A DNA stretch of 64,000 bases, from contig CAWESO010000026.1 in the NCBI GenBank assembly GCA_963811775.1, positions 1 through 64,000 on the forward strand, given 5' to 3'. The notes below the pieces were generated by a model that was not told the DNA's origin, searched no databases, and was given only the letters and a program-made list of their open reading frames with translations. The translations under genes were made by a program, and so were the position numbers. This DNA is from Chersky-840 sp963811775. Lineage in GTDB: Bacteria; Actinomycetota; Acidimicrobiia; Acidimicrobiales; UBA8190. Shown here piece by piece: positions 18,808-27,434 of the stretch; position 1 is the first letter of the stretch; every line of letters begins with the position of its first letter.

Positions 18808-19443
18808 CTACTTGTTGGGCTGGGGCGTGACCCGCAGGTAGGGCTTCAGACGCTTGAAGCCCTTGGGGAACTTCTTCTCGGCGTCCTCGTCGGACACGGC
18901 CGGCACGACGATTACGTCCTCCCCGTCCTTCCAGTTAACCGGTGTGGCGACCTGGTAGTCGGCGGTGAGCTGGAGCGAGTCGAGCACGCGCAGGACCTCG
19001 TCCACGTTCCGGCCCGTCGACGCCGGGTAGGTGATGATGAGCTTCACCTTCTTGTCGGCCCCGATGATGAACACCGAGCGCACCGTGAGGGTGTCGTTGG
19101 CGTTGGGGTGGATCATGTCGTAGAGGTCGGCCACCTTGCGGTCGGGGTCGCCGATGACCGGGAAGTTCACGGCCTGGCCCTGGGTCTCCTCGATGTCTTT
19201 GTCCCAGGAGCGGTGGGACTCAACCGAGTCGACCGAAAGGCCGATGAGCTTGGTGTTTCTCTTGTCGAATTGGGACTTGGCCTTGGAGAAAGCGCCGAGC
19301 TCGGTGGTGCACACCGGGGTGAAGTCCTTCGGGTGGGAGAACAGGATTCCCCACGAGTCGCCCAGCCACTCGTGGAAATTGATCGTGCCCTCGGTCGTGT
19401 CAGCGGTGAAGTCGGGGGCGATATCGCCTAAGCGGACTGCCAT
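18808..19443 (-). CDS. 1-Cys peroxiredoxin (Prx6/AhpC-TSA family)
   Basis: Thiol peroxidase reducing H2O2 and organic or lipid hydroperoxides in the cytoplasm. The ATG at 19443 (MAVRLGDIAPDFTAD) is chosen because GGAGGAG lies just upstream and this is where homologues begin; the open frame extends 59 codons further without merit. The 211 residues fit Prx6. The peroxidatic Cys is at residue 45 in HPKDFTPVCTTE. The C-terminal half has the Prx6-type extension (YPASTGRNVDEVLRVLDSLQ). No second resolving Cys is seen in the C-terminal half. Confidence 0.94.
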   Translation of the reverse strand: MAVRLGDIAPDFTADTTEGTINFHEWLGDSWGILFSHPKDFTPVCTTELGAFSKAKSQFDKRNTKLIGLSVDSVESHRSWDKDIEETQGQAVNFPVIGDPDRKVADLYDMIHPNANDTLTVRSVFIIGADKKVKLIITYPASTGRNVDEVLRVLDSLQLTADYQVATPVNWKDGEDVIVVPAVSDEDAEKKFPKGFKRLKPYLRVTPQPNK

Positions 19444-19664
19444 TTCTCCTCCTGCATTCGTCGTGCGGTGGCCGGGGTGCGTGCCGGTGCCCCGGAGTGT
19501 ACCGGCCCCGACCCCAATTGTCGACCGGCCAGGTCGGCTTTTACCCTCGGCGTCCGAGGCCCGGCCCATTCGGGGCCGGTCCCTCAGAAAGGACCGGTCG
19601 CTCTGGGAGAATGGAGCCATGCGCAGTGCCCTCGGACGCCGCCCGCCGTCGGGAGGTCGGGACC

Positions 19665-20474
19665 GTGGGTGAGGCCGTCTGGAAGACCGTCGACATCTCC
19701 CGCCAGGGCCCGGTCATCGTCGTGACGATCTTCCGGCCCGAACGCCGCAACGCCGTGGACTCGGCCACCGCCGCCGCCCTGCTCTCGGCCTTCGCCGCCT
19801 TCGAGGAGGACGACAGCGCCGCGGTGGCCATCCTCACCGGGGCGGGAGGGACGTTCTGCGCCGGGGCGGACCTCAAAGCCCTGTCCGAGGGCGACCGTCG
19901 GCCCGTGCTCGAGGAGGGGCCCGGGCCCATGGGCCCCACCCGCCTGGAGCTGTCCAAGCCCGTCATCGCCGCCATCGAGGGCCACGCCGTGGCCGGGGGC
20001 CTCGAGCTCGCCCTGTGGTGCGACCTGCGGGTGGCGGCCACCGACGCCGTGCTCGGCGTCTACTGCCGGCGCTTCGGCGTCCCCCTCGTCGACGGGGGCA
20101 CGGTTCGGCTCCCCCGCCTGATCGGGCAGAGCCACGCCCTCGACCTCGTGCTCACCGGGCGCGGCGTGGGCGGCCCCGAGGCGCTGGCCATGGGGCTCGT
20201 GAACCGCCTCGCCCCGCCCGGGCACGCCCTCGAGGCGGCCATGGCCCTGGCCGTCGAGCTGGCCGAGCATCCCCAGACCTGCCTGCGCAACGACCGCCGC
20301 TCCGTGCTGTGGCAGTGGGGGCTGGCGGAGCCCGACGCCCTCGTGCTCGAGGCCCGCTTCGGCATCGCCACCATCGACAGCGGCGAGACCCGCCAGGGCG
20401 CGGCCCGCTTCGCGGCGGGGGCGGGGCGCCACGGGGCGCCGGTCGCCGAGCACGGGGCGGGGCAGGGCCCATGA
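19665..20474 (+). CDS. enoyl-CoA hydratase/isomerase family protein
   Basis: Crotonase-fold enzyme acting on acyl-CoA thioesters, 269 residues from a GTG at 19665 that follows GGGAGG. Oxyanion-hole segments are AGGTFCAGADLKAL and AIEGHAVAGGLELALWCDLR, with the conserved Gly residues. At the first catalytic Glu position of typical hydratases (after the GG-rich helix) the sequence reads FGVPLVDGGTVRL, with Asp in place of the usual Glu. Hydratase activity is therefore uncertain, and isomerase or another crotonase reaction is possible. The stop overlaps the start of the HAD gene (ATGA). Confidence 0.88.
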   Translation: MGEAVWKTVDISRQGPVIVVTIFRPERRNAVDSATAAALLSAFAAFEEDDSAAVAILTGAGGTFCAGADLKALSEGDRRPVLEEGPGPMGPTRLELSKPVIAAIEGHAVAGGLELALWCDLRVAATDAVLGVYCRRFGVPLVDGGTVRLPRLIGQSHALDLVLTGRGVGGPEALAMGLVNRLAPPGHALEAAMALAVELAEHPQTCLRNDRRSVLWQWGLAEPDALVLEARFGIATIDSGETRQGAARFAAGAGRHGAPVAEHGAGQGP

Positions 20475-21241
20475 CGGCGTCGCACCCTCACCACGCCGGG
20501 GCGTCGACCGAGCGCATGCCGGGCCACGACGTGGTCGCCGCCTTCGACTTCGACGGGACGCTCACCCGGGGCGGGAGCGTGTGGAAGTTCCTGACCGCCA
20601 TGTGCGGGCGCGACGCCGTGCTCTCGGCGGGGATCTCCCTGTTCCCGAAGCTGCTGCGGGCCGCCATCTTCGGGGGCCGGAGCGCGGACGTGGCCAAGGA
20701 AGCACTGTTCAAGCGCACGCTGGCCGGCCTGCGCGCCACCGACGTGGCCCAGCGGTCCGTGGCCTTCGGGGCCGAGCACTACCGCCGGCGCCACCGCACC
20801 AAGGTCAGGGCCCGGCTCGACTGGCACCGCCGCCAGGGACATCGCGTCGTCGTGGTCTCCGCGTCACCGGAGTACTACGTGCGCGCCGCGGTGGCCGAGC
20901 TCGGGGTGGACGCGGTGGTGGCCACGCGTCTCGAGATCGACCGCGGCGGCAAGCTGACGGGGCGCTTCGACGGCGCGAACTGCCGCGGGGAGCAGAAATT
21001 CCGGCGCCTCCAGGAGTGGATGGCGGCCTCGTCGAGAGCGGCGACCGACGGTGCGGGGGCGCAGGTCGACGCGCCACCGGTGCTCGACACCGAGCACCCC
21101 TATCTGTGGGCCTACGGCAACAGCGCCGGCGACCTCGAGATGCTCAAGGGGGCCGACATGGGGATCGACGCCGGGCGACTGGGCCGGTTCGGCCGGCTGC
21201 GCCGGTTCCGCCGGCTGGGAGAGGTGCTCACCGCCTGGTGA
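20471..21241 (+). CDS. HAD-superfamily IB phosphatase (SerB-like)
   Basis: Haloacid-dehalogenase-fold phosphatase, about 256 residues. Motif I is AAFDFDGTLTRG with both Asp residues, motif II is VVVVSASPEYYV, motif III is the Lys of GEQKFRRLQ, and motif IV is YGNSAGDLEML. The helical cap and lack of membrane segments match HAD-IB enzymes such as phosphoserine or 1-acylglycerol-phosphate-linked phosphatases. ATG at 20471 overlaps the preceding stop by 4 bases. A loop of about 20 residues rich in Ala/Gly is inserted before motif IV. The 3' end overlaps the convergent GNAT gene by 14 bases. Confidence 0.9.
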   Translation: MTASHPHHAGASTERMPGHDVVAAFDFDGTLTRGGSVWKFLTAMCGRDAVLSAGISLFPKLLRAAIFGGRSADVAKEALFKRTLAGLRATDVAQRSVAFGAEHYRRRHRTKVRARLDWHRRQGHRVVVVSASPEYYVRAAVAELGVDAVVATRLEIDRGGKLTGRFDGANCRGEQKFRRLQEWMAASSRAATDGAGAQVDAPPVLDTEHPYLWAYGNSAGDLEMLKGADMGIDAGRLGRFGRLRRFRRLGEVLTAW

Positions 21242-21761
21242 GCTCGGGGTCGGGGCCATCAGGGGCCGGCCCGACGTAGACGTAGCGGCGCAGGCTGGGC
21301 TCGCCGTCGAGCTGCAACGTCACCTCGCCCACGCGTTCCCAGCCGCACGACTCGTAGAGGCCGATCGCCGCGTCGTGATGGACGCCCACCTCGAGGACGG
21401 GTTGGCGGTCGCGCTGGTGCGCGTCGCGCACCGCCGTGGCGAGCAGGGACCGGCCCACGCCCCGGCGCCGCGCCGTCGGGCTGACGAGCACCCGGGAGAC
21501 CACGGCCAACGTTTCGGGGTCGCGGGCGGTGTGGCGCGCCGCCAGCGCCACGGTGTCGCCGAGGTCGGTGCGATGCAGGGCCACGTGGCCGGCCACCGTC
21601 GCGTCCACCTCGGCCACCCACGCGGCCAGCTCCTGCGGTGGGGACAGGAACCGGTCGATGTCGATGGGCCCCCGCGACGGGTAGCCGTCGTGCCGCTTGA
21701 CCCGCAGAGTCAGCGCGAGCAAGGGCTCCAGGTCCGGTGGGCGGCGGGCGCGTATTTCCAC
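21228..21761 (-). CDS. GNAT-family N-acetyltransferase
   Basis: Transfers an acetyl group from acetyl-CoA to an unknown amine, 177 residues. The acetyl-CoA pyrophosphate loop is clear as VSPTARRRGVGRSLL, followed by a His/Val strand and the C-terminal YESCGWERVGEV typical of GNATs. It is convergent with the HAD gene. The substrate could be a small molecule or a protein N-terminus. Confidence 0.88.
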   Translation of the reverse strand: MEIRARRPPDLEPLLALTLRVKRHDGYPSRGPIDIDRFLSPPQELAAWVAEVDATVAGHVALHRTDLGDTVALAARHTARDPETLAVVSRVLVSPTARRRGVGRSLLATAVRDAHQRDRQPVLEVGVHHDAAIGLYESCGWERVGEVTLQLDGEPSLRRYVYVGPAPDGPDPELTRR

Positions 21762-21821
21762 GACCGACAGTGTGGTCGATTCCCCGGGCGCGACGGCGCA
21801 TCACCCTGCCATGCTCGGGGC

Positions 21822-22261
21822 GTGGCAGTGCGCATCGATGACGCCATCGGGACCGTCGACTGGGCCCGGGCCAAGGCCGACCTCGCCGCCGACGACTTCG
21901 ACAACGGCCGCTCCCCCGACGCCCTGCGCCGGTCCTTCGAAGCCTCCGCCCACGTGGTGTTCGCCCGCGACGACGCCGAGGGTGGTGACGGTGGCAGCAC
22001 CGTCGTGGGCATGGCCCGGCTGTTGTCCGACGGCGTGTGTAACGCCTATCTGCTCGACGTGTGGACACGCTCGGACCACCGCCGGCGCGGCGTGGCCACG
22101 TCGATGGTGCGGGCGCTGCTGGCCGCGGTCCCGGGCCAGCACGTCGGGTTGCAGACCGATGACGCCGAGGCGTTCTACCGCTCGCTCGGTTTCGCGCCCA
22201 ACCCCAGTTCCTGTCGGTGGTGGTCGGCACGTGGCTCGACCCGCAGCCGTCGGGGCGCTGA
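21822..22261 (+). CDS. GNAT-family N-acetyltransferase (one frameshift at the 3' end)
   Basis: Small acetyltransferase, about 146 residues when one missing base is restored. The start GTG at 21822 has only a weak ribosome site. The acetyl-CoA loop is DVWTRSDHRRRGVATSMVRAL and the C-terminal motif is AFYRSLGFAP. At 22197-22199 a three-C run should be four: restoring one C gives FAPQPQFLSVVVGTWLD and a stop at 22261, in keeping with the family C-terminal strand. Divergent from the first GNAT; the two are only distantly alike. Confidence 0.8.
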
Positions 22262-22269
22262 GGGCGCGG

Positions 22270-23130
22270 TCAGGCCCGGGGCATGGGGAAGATGTGCTCC
22301 TCGGCCGCCGCGGCCCGCATCGCCGCGTCCTGCTCGGCCGCGTCCATGGGCGCGAAGCGCGCCGCGGCCTGCACCGTGGCCAGGGTCAGCACGGGGTCGC
22401 TGGGCGTGCACAGGGCGTGGACGCCGGGGACGCTCAGCACGAACCGCACCCCGCGCTCGATCTCGTCGTCGCTCTTGTAGGCCTCGTACCACGTGGACTC
22501 GGTGTGGGGGCGCTCGCCCCAGGGCCGCGCCGCCACCGCCTTGATCGCCATCACGCCCACGTCGCGCCCCGCCGCCTCGACCAACAACGCCTCGGCGTCG
22601 CGCCGATAGGCGCTGTCGACCCACAGGCGCGGGTTGACCGGGAACATCACGGTGTCGAGGTCGTAGCGCCGCAGCGCTTCGAGCTGGGCGGCGGGCGTGC
22701 TGAGGTTGTGCCCGGTGATCCCGACGAAGCGGCACAGGCCCTCGTCGCGCGCCGCCATGATGGCCTCGATCGCATCGGCGCGGGCGTCGAGCTCGTCGAG
22801 ATCGGTCACGGCGTGCATCTGGTAGAGGTCGAAGGCGTCGCAGCGCAGGAGCCCGAGCGACTCCTCGAGCTGGGCCCGCACCCCGGCGCCGTTGTGGCGC
22901 AGCGTCTTGCACGCCACGAACAGGCGGTCGCGCACGGCCGGGATGAGCGGCCCGAGCAGCGCCTGGGCGGCGCCGTACTGGGGGGCGACGTCGAGATGGT
23001 TCACGCCGGCGTCGAGTGCAGCGGCGAAGGCCGACGCCGTGACCTCGGGGCTCGTGCCCCAGAAGGCGGCGCCGCCGAGGATCGCCACCGACGAGTGGTG
23101 CCCGGTGCGCCCGAGCCGTCGTGTCAGCAC
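22270..23130 (-). CDS. aldo/keto reductase family protein
   Basis: 286 residues, AKR TIM-barrel type (TRRLGRTGHHSSVAILGGAA). The usual catalytic DxxxxY appears altered: NHLDVAPQYGAAQALLG keeps Asp and Tyr in the expected register. The Lys is in VACKTLRHNG and the His in DLYQMHAVTD. Later strands (CRFVGITGHN; MAIKAVAARPWGE) match the ferredoxin-less, YdjG/oxidoreductase-type AKRs. The start is a GTG at 23130, and it lies six bases upstream of nothing on its own strand except the SpoIID gene that ends at 23136. Substrate unknown. Confidence 0.87.
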   Translation of the reverse strand: MLTRRLGRTGHHSSVAILGGAAFWGTSPEVTASAFAAALDAGVNHLDVAPQYGAAQALLGPLIPAVRDRLFVACKTLRHNGAGVRAQLEESLGLLRCDAFDLYQMHAVTDLDELDARADAIEAIMAARDEGLCRFVGITGHNLSTPAAQLEALRRYDLDTVMFPVNPRLWVDSAYRRDAEALLVEAAGRDVGVMAIKAVAARPWGERPHTESTWYEAYKSDDEIERGVRFVLSVPGVHALCTPSDPVLTLATVQAAARFAPMDAAEQDAAMRAAAAEEHIFPMPRA

Positions 23131-23135
23131 GGCGC

Positions 23136-25277
23136 CTACCCGGGGACCACGGCACCGCCGACGAGGTGGCCCGTGTACCGGCTCACCACGTCGGACACGT
23201 CGCCGAACTGGGGCGCGTTGCCGAAGGCCACGGCGCGGCCATCGGCGATGACGATGAGATAGCCCGGCGTGGTGCGCGTGGCCAGCAGCGTCACCGCGTC
23301 ACCGCTCACGTGCATGCCGGGCAGGGACCCCTCGAACGGCGCGTCGCCGAAGGCGAACACCCCGCCGTCGGCGGCGACGAGCCAATAGCCCTTGCCGTAG
23401 GGGGTGGGCGCCATGGCCGTGACGGGTTGGGCCAGCCGCAGCGCGCCGGTCGAGCCGAAGAAGCCGGCGTCACCGAAGGCGAACACCCCGCCGTCGGAGG
23501 CCACCAGCCAGTACCCCCCGCCGTCGGGGGTGGCGGCCATGCCCACCACCGGCTCGGCCAACCTCTTGCCTCCCATGGAGCCGTGGAACACGGCATCACC
23601 GTAGGAGAAGACACCGCCGTCCGACGCCACCAGCCAGTAGCCCCCGCCGTCGGGGGTGCGCGCCATGCCCACCACGGGCTTGGCCAGGTGGATGGCGCCG
23701 GCCGAGCCGTGGAAGGCGGCGTCGCCGTAGGAGAACACCCCGCCGTCGGACGCCACGAGCCAGTACCCGCCCGCGTCGGCGGTGGCGGCCATGCCCACCA
23801 CCGGCTTGGCCAGGTGGATGTTGCCCGCCGAGCCGTCGAAGGCGGCGGCCCCGAACGAGAACACCCCGCCGTCGGCGCCGACGAGCCAGTAGCCCGCGAC
23901 GCCGCCGCTCGACTGGCTCGTGATCTCGAACCAATCGGACTGCAGCCCGTACTGGGCGAAGGCGGCGGCGAAGGTGTCCCCGCTGATGGTCACGCTGCCC
24001 GCCGTCCCCTGCACGGTCATCTGGAGCACGCGCCCCCCGAGGTCGCCCAGGTTGTTTCGCTGCGACACCCCCACCGACACGAGCGTTCCGATCTGGGGGT
24101 AGGCGCTGGCGATGGCCGACACCGGCACCTGGGCGCTCCAGCTGTGGTGCGGATTGCACGCCCCGGGCACGCACACCGAGTCCCCGAGGTCGGGCACCGC
24201 CGCGAACGTCCCCCCGGCGGTGTAGCCACCCGACGACGACGAGTACTGGGTCCGGGCCACCGTGGCCCCGCCCGGCATGAGGACGGCGACGTTGGCCGTG
24301 GCCGTCACCGCGGTGTCGGTCGTCATGTTCTCGTCGGCGATGCCCGGATAGTCCTGACAGGCGGTGGAGTCACAGATATCGGCGTAGCCGAAGTAGCCCT
24401 GCAGCGATCCGTAGGTGCTCATCACGTACGACCGGGCCGCCACGGCCTGGGCCTCCAGTTCCTGGAGCCCCGCGCCCCCGCCGAGCGCGGCCCACGAGGT
24501 CGGGGACTCCGCCGGGGTGACGTCGGCCACGTACTGGCCCAAGGGGAGGACGTTCACGGCGCGCGCCGCGCCGTCGGAGTTGACCGTCCCCACGAGCGTC
24601 CCTCGCACGGTGAGGTTGGTCGGCAGTTCGCACAGCTGCAGGGCCTCGGCGCCCAGGTTGCCGTCCGACGGGAACGGCTCGGGGCCCGGTGTGGCCGTAG
24701 GGCTCGTCACGTTGGTGGCCAGCGGTGTCCACGGGCCCGCGCACCCGGAGGTCGGGCCCGACGCCGGGCTCGTGTCGACCTCCCACTGGTCTCCCACCGC
24801 GGTCTGGTGGAAACGCGCCCCGGCGTACGCGGCCAGGGGGGTCCCGTCGACGGTGAAGGGCGAGCCCGAGGTGACGATGATGTCGTTGCCGGCGTTGGCG
24901 GTGAGCGCCACCGTGACGTCGGTCGCGGCGTCGGTCCACCCGTTGGGCAGCGCGCCCACCGAGGTGGCGGCGCCGGTGCCGAGCGTCCCGTAGTACGTCG
25001 TGAGGATCTGGTCGGCGGTCAGGCCCTCGAGCGCGTCACCGAGCGCCCCCCACTGGCCCATGCCGGCGCCGGCGCCGTCGCCGTGCCCGGTCAGCGACAC
25101 CGTCGGAAACGGGTAGGCGGCCGCGGGCGGGGCCGGTGCCAACGCCAGGGCCGACGTTCCGGCCAGGGCCAGGGCCGCGGGCACGACCCGTCCGAGGACG
25201 CGACGCCGTCGGGAGTTTGAGGGGCGGATGCCGCCGATGGTAGCGACACGGGCACCCACCGCGTAGGACTGCCCCAC
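23136..25277 (-). CDS. secreted SpoIID/LytB-domain protein with C-terminal six-repeat GYWLV propeller
   Basis: 713 residues. A basic leader (RRRRVLGRVVPAALALAG) ending near PAAAYPFP acts as a signal peptide. Residues about 60-450 match the SpoIID/LytB family of glycan-processing or amidase-enhancing proteins: GHGDGAGAGMGQWGALG, LPLGQYVADVTPAESPTSWA, LEAQAVAARSYVMS and the late YSSSSGGYTAGG. Residues about 455-713 hold six repeats of about 41 residues around GYWLVASDGGVFSYGDA, the sixth degenerate (GYLIV). Exact start uncertain (GTG at 25277 or a later GTG). It probably acts on peptidoglycan at the cell surface. It is divergent from the glycan cluster. Sporulation is not implied. Confidence 0.88.
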   Translation of the reverse strand: MGQSYAVGARVATIGGIRPSNSRRRRVLGRVVPAALALAGTSALALAPAPPAAAYPFPTVSLTGHGDGAGAGMGQWGALGDALEGLTADQILTTYYGTLGTGAATSVGALPNGWTDAATDVTVALTANAGNDIIVTSGSPFTVDGTPLAAYAGARFHQTAVGDQWEVDTSPASGPTSGCAGPWTPLATNVTSPTATPGPEPFPSDGNLGAEALQLCELPTNLTVRGTLVGTVNSDGAARAVNVLPLGQYVADVTPAESPTSWAALGGGAGLQELEAQAVAARSYVMSTYGSLQGYFGYADICDSTACQDYPGIADENMTTDTAVTATANVAVLMPGGATVARTQYSSSSGGYTAGGTFAAVPDLGDSVCVPGACNPHHSWSAQVPVSAIASAYPQIGTLVSVGVSQRNNLGDLGGRVLQMTVQGTAGSVTISGDTFAAAFAQYGLQSDWFEITSQSSGGVAGYWLVGADGGVFSFGAAAFDGSAGNIHLAKPVVGMAATADAGGYWLVASDGGVFSYGDAAFHGSAGAIHLAKPVVGMARTPDGGGYWLVASDGGVFSYGDAVFHGSMGGKRLAEPVVGMAATPDGGGYWLVASDGGVFAFGDAGFFGSTGALRLAQPVTAMAPTPYGKGYWLVAADGGVFAFGDAPFEGSLPGMHVSGDAVTLLATRTTPGYLIVIADGRAVAFGNAPQFGDVSDVVSRYTGHLVGGAVVPG

Positions 25278-25400
25278 CCGCCCCGTGACGGAACGGCGGC
25301 GTCGGGGTGCTGCGCCCGAGACCCGCCCGCCCCGCGCCGAGCAGCACCTGAGGGCGGGAGGCGGAGGCTACGGTGGCCGGACCATGGTCGAGGGCACCTG

Positions 25401-26333
25401 ATGGACGCGCTCGGGTCCGCGCGATCGGGGGCCAAACGCCTGGCCCGGAGGGCGCTCGGGCAGGCCCTGGCGGGGAAGGGTCTGGGGGCGCTCCCCCCGT
25501 CGCTGCAGCTCCGGGTCCTCTACGAGGTCCTGCTCGGACGGGAGCCTGACCCCGCCGGGACGGCGTCGTACCTCCCCGGGCTCGAGGACGGATCGATGTC
25601 GCCGTCGCAGCTCGCCGAGTGGATCTATGCCTCGAGCGAGTGGTGGACGGTGGCGCCGTTCACCGAGCTCGCCCCCGCGCTGCACTTCAGCCGCACCCTG
25701 TTCGTCCGGTCCCTGCCCCCGGCGCGTCGCATCCTCGACCTCGGCGGCACCGCCCTCGGTTCCGACAAGGGGGCCATGGTCCTCATGGGCTACCCCTATC
25801 CCTTCGACGAGCTCGTGGTGGTGGACCTCCCCCCCGACGACCGCAACGAGCTCTACAAAGAGACCGTGGCGCGCACGGTGACCCAGACCGAGCTCGGCCC
25901 CGTCCGCTACCACTACCACTCCATGTCGGACCTGGCCCGGTACGCGGACGGCTCCTTCGACCTCGTCTACTCGGGCCAGAGCATCGAGCACGTCCCGGTG
26001 GACGAGGCCGACCGCGTCCTGCTCGGGGCGGCACGCATCTTGCGCCCCGGGGGATATCTCGCCCTCGACACGCCCAACGCCCGCGTGTGTCGCATCCAAC
26101 AGCCCGGCTACATCGACCCCGACCACGACCACGAGTACACCCACGGCGAGATGGTGGACAAGCTGCACGGAGCCGGGTTCGAGGTGATCGAGGCCAAGGG
26201 TCTGAACCTGGCGTCTCGCTCGGTGGCGCAGGGCACGTTCTCGGTCGGCGAGGTGGCCACGCGGCGTGGGCTGTTCGCCGAGATCGAGGACTGCTACCTG
26301 CTCAGTTACCTGTGCCGCACTCCCCCGCGCTGA
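25401..26333 (+). CDS. SAM-dependent methyltransferase with N-terminal DUF4214-like domain
   Basis: 310 residues; first gene of the glycan cluster. Residues about 30-75 resemble DUF4214 (VLYEVLLGREPDPAGTA followed by SPSQLAEWIYASSEW), a small helical domain often fused to glycan enzymes. The class I methyltransferase fold follows: SAM motif I ILDLGGTALGSDKG, acidic residue in VVVDLP, and motif FDLVYSGQSIEHVP with a post-motif ARILRPGGYLALDTPN. It probably methylates a sugar of the exported polysaccharide or a lipid carrier. The target is inference. The ATG at 25401 directly follows an earlier short frame stop (TGATGG). Confidence 0.85.
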   Translation: MDALGSARSGAKRLARRALGQALAGKGLGALPPSLQLRVLYEVLLGREPDPAGTASYLPGLEDGSMSPSQLAEWIYASSEWWTVAPFTELAPALHFSRTLFVRSLPPARRILDLGGTALGSDKGAMVLMGYPYPFDELVVVDLPPDDRNELYKETVARTVTQTELGPVRYHYHSMSDLARYADGSFDLVYSGQSIEHVPVDEADRVLLGAARILRPGGYLALDTPNARVCRIQQPGYIDPDHDHEYTHGEMVDKLHGAGFEVIEAKGLNLASRSVAQGTFSVGEVATRRGLFAEIEDCYLLSYLCRTPPR

Positions 26334-26417
26334 CCCGGCGCGGGCGGTGCGGGGCCGGGGCGCACCCGTCGGTGACGCGGACCGGAGAACGTAGGCTGCC
26401 GGGCGCGAGGAGGCAAC

Positions 26418-27434
26418 GTGGCGAGTGAGCATGCCGGTCGGCCCGATGACAGCGGCGCAGGCGCGCCCGACGACGACGTCGCCGCCCGCGCCTATCTCGA
26501 CGAGGTCCGGCGCGAGATCGACGACGAGGTGAGGCGGCGGCGGAGCTCGGGGGACCTTCCCGTCGCCGTCGAGCGCGAGCTCGACCAGCTCTTCCTGGCC
26601 CACTCGCCCCTGGGCGGCCGCGGCGCGGCCCTGCGCGACATGCTCCGGCTCGTGGACGCCTCGGTGTTCATCGACCCCGTGGTCCCCGTGGCGTCGCGTC
26701 GGCCCGGTGGCGCCACGGTCAAGCGGGGGCTGCGGTCGCTGAGCCTGTGGCAGCTGCGCTACGTGACCCATCAGGTGAGCGAGTTCGCCACGGCGGTGAG
26801 CCGCGCCCTGCACGTGCTCGACGCGCAGGTGACGGACCTCCGCCGCAAGGTCGACGCGCTGGCGGTGGCTCCCTTCGGCGCCGTGGAGGTCCCCTGGGCG
26901 CACCACGGCGGCGCGTGGTGGGTGCCGAGCGTCACCGAAGGCTTGGCGCCGCGCCGCGGCCGGGTGCTGCACGCCGCGTGCGGAGACGGATGGCTCGTCG
27001 CCGCCCTCGTCGCCGCCGGCGTCGACGCGTACGGCGTCGATCCCCACGAGCGCGTGCCCGGTCCCGGGCTCGACACCCTGGACGTGCGTGTCGAGGACGT
27101 CACCGAGCACCTCGGCGCCGTGGCCTCGGGGGCGCTGGACGGGTTGGTGCTGTCGGGAGTAGCCGAGGGCTCGGGATACGCCGAGCGGCGGCGCCTCCTG
27201 CACGAGACGGCCCGGGTGCTCGCACGCGACGGCGTCCTCTTCGTCCACTCCCTGTCCCCGTCGAGCTGGGACGCGCCCGACGCGCCGGTCGAAGCCGACT
27301 TGGCCCCGGCCCGTCCCTATCGCGCCACCACGTGGGCCCGCGTCCTCGGTGACCTCGGCTTCGACACCACCGTCGTCGCGGCCGGCGACGGTGGTGACTA
27401 CCTCGTGCAGGGCCGCCCCCGCGGCGAGGGGTGA
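26418..27434 (+). CDS. SAM-dependent methyltransferase-like protein, cassette copy A
   Basis: 338 residues from a GTG at 26418 with GAGGAGG upstream. The N-terminal about 150 residues are charged and helical (YLDEVRREIDDEVRRRR; later QVTDLRRKVDALA), probably a coiled coil for oligomerisation. The class I SAM domain starts about residue 175 with GRVLHAACGDGWLVAAL (motif I), acidic VDPHERVPG, and LDGLVLSGVAEG plus a typical post-motif strand. It overlaps the next glycosyltransferase by 4 bases (GTGA). A related gene at 36575 has the same layout and the same kind of partner. Probably modifies a glycan. Confidence 0.78.
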   Translation: MASEHAGRPDDSGAGAPDDDVAARAYLDEVRREIDDEVRRRRSSGDLPVAVERELDQLFLAHSPLGGRGAALRDMLRLVDASVFIDPVVPVASRRPGGATVKRGLRSLSLWQLRYVTHQVSEFATAVSRALHVLDAQVTDLRRKVDALAVAPFGAVEVPWAHHGGAWWVPSVTEGLAPRRGRVLHAACGDGWLVAALVAAGVDAYGVDPHERVPGPGLDTLDVRVEDVTEHLGAVASGALDGLVLSGVAEGSGYAERRRLLHETARVLARDGVLFVHSLSPSSWDAPDAPVEADLAPARPYRATTWARVLGDLGFDTTVVAAGDGGDYLVQGRPRGEG

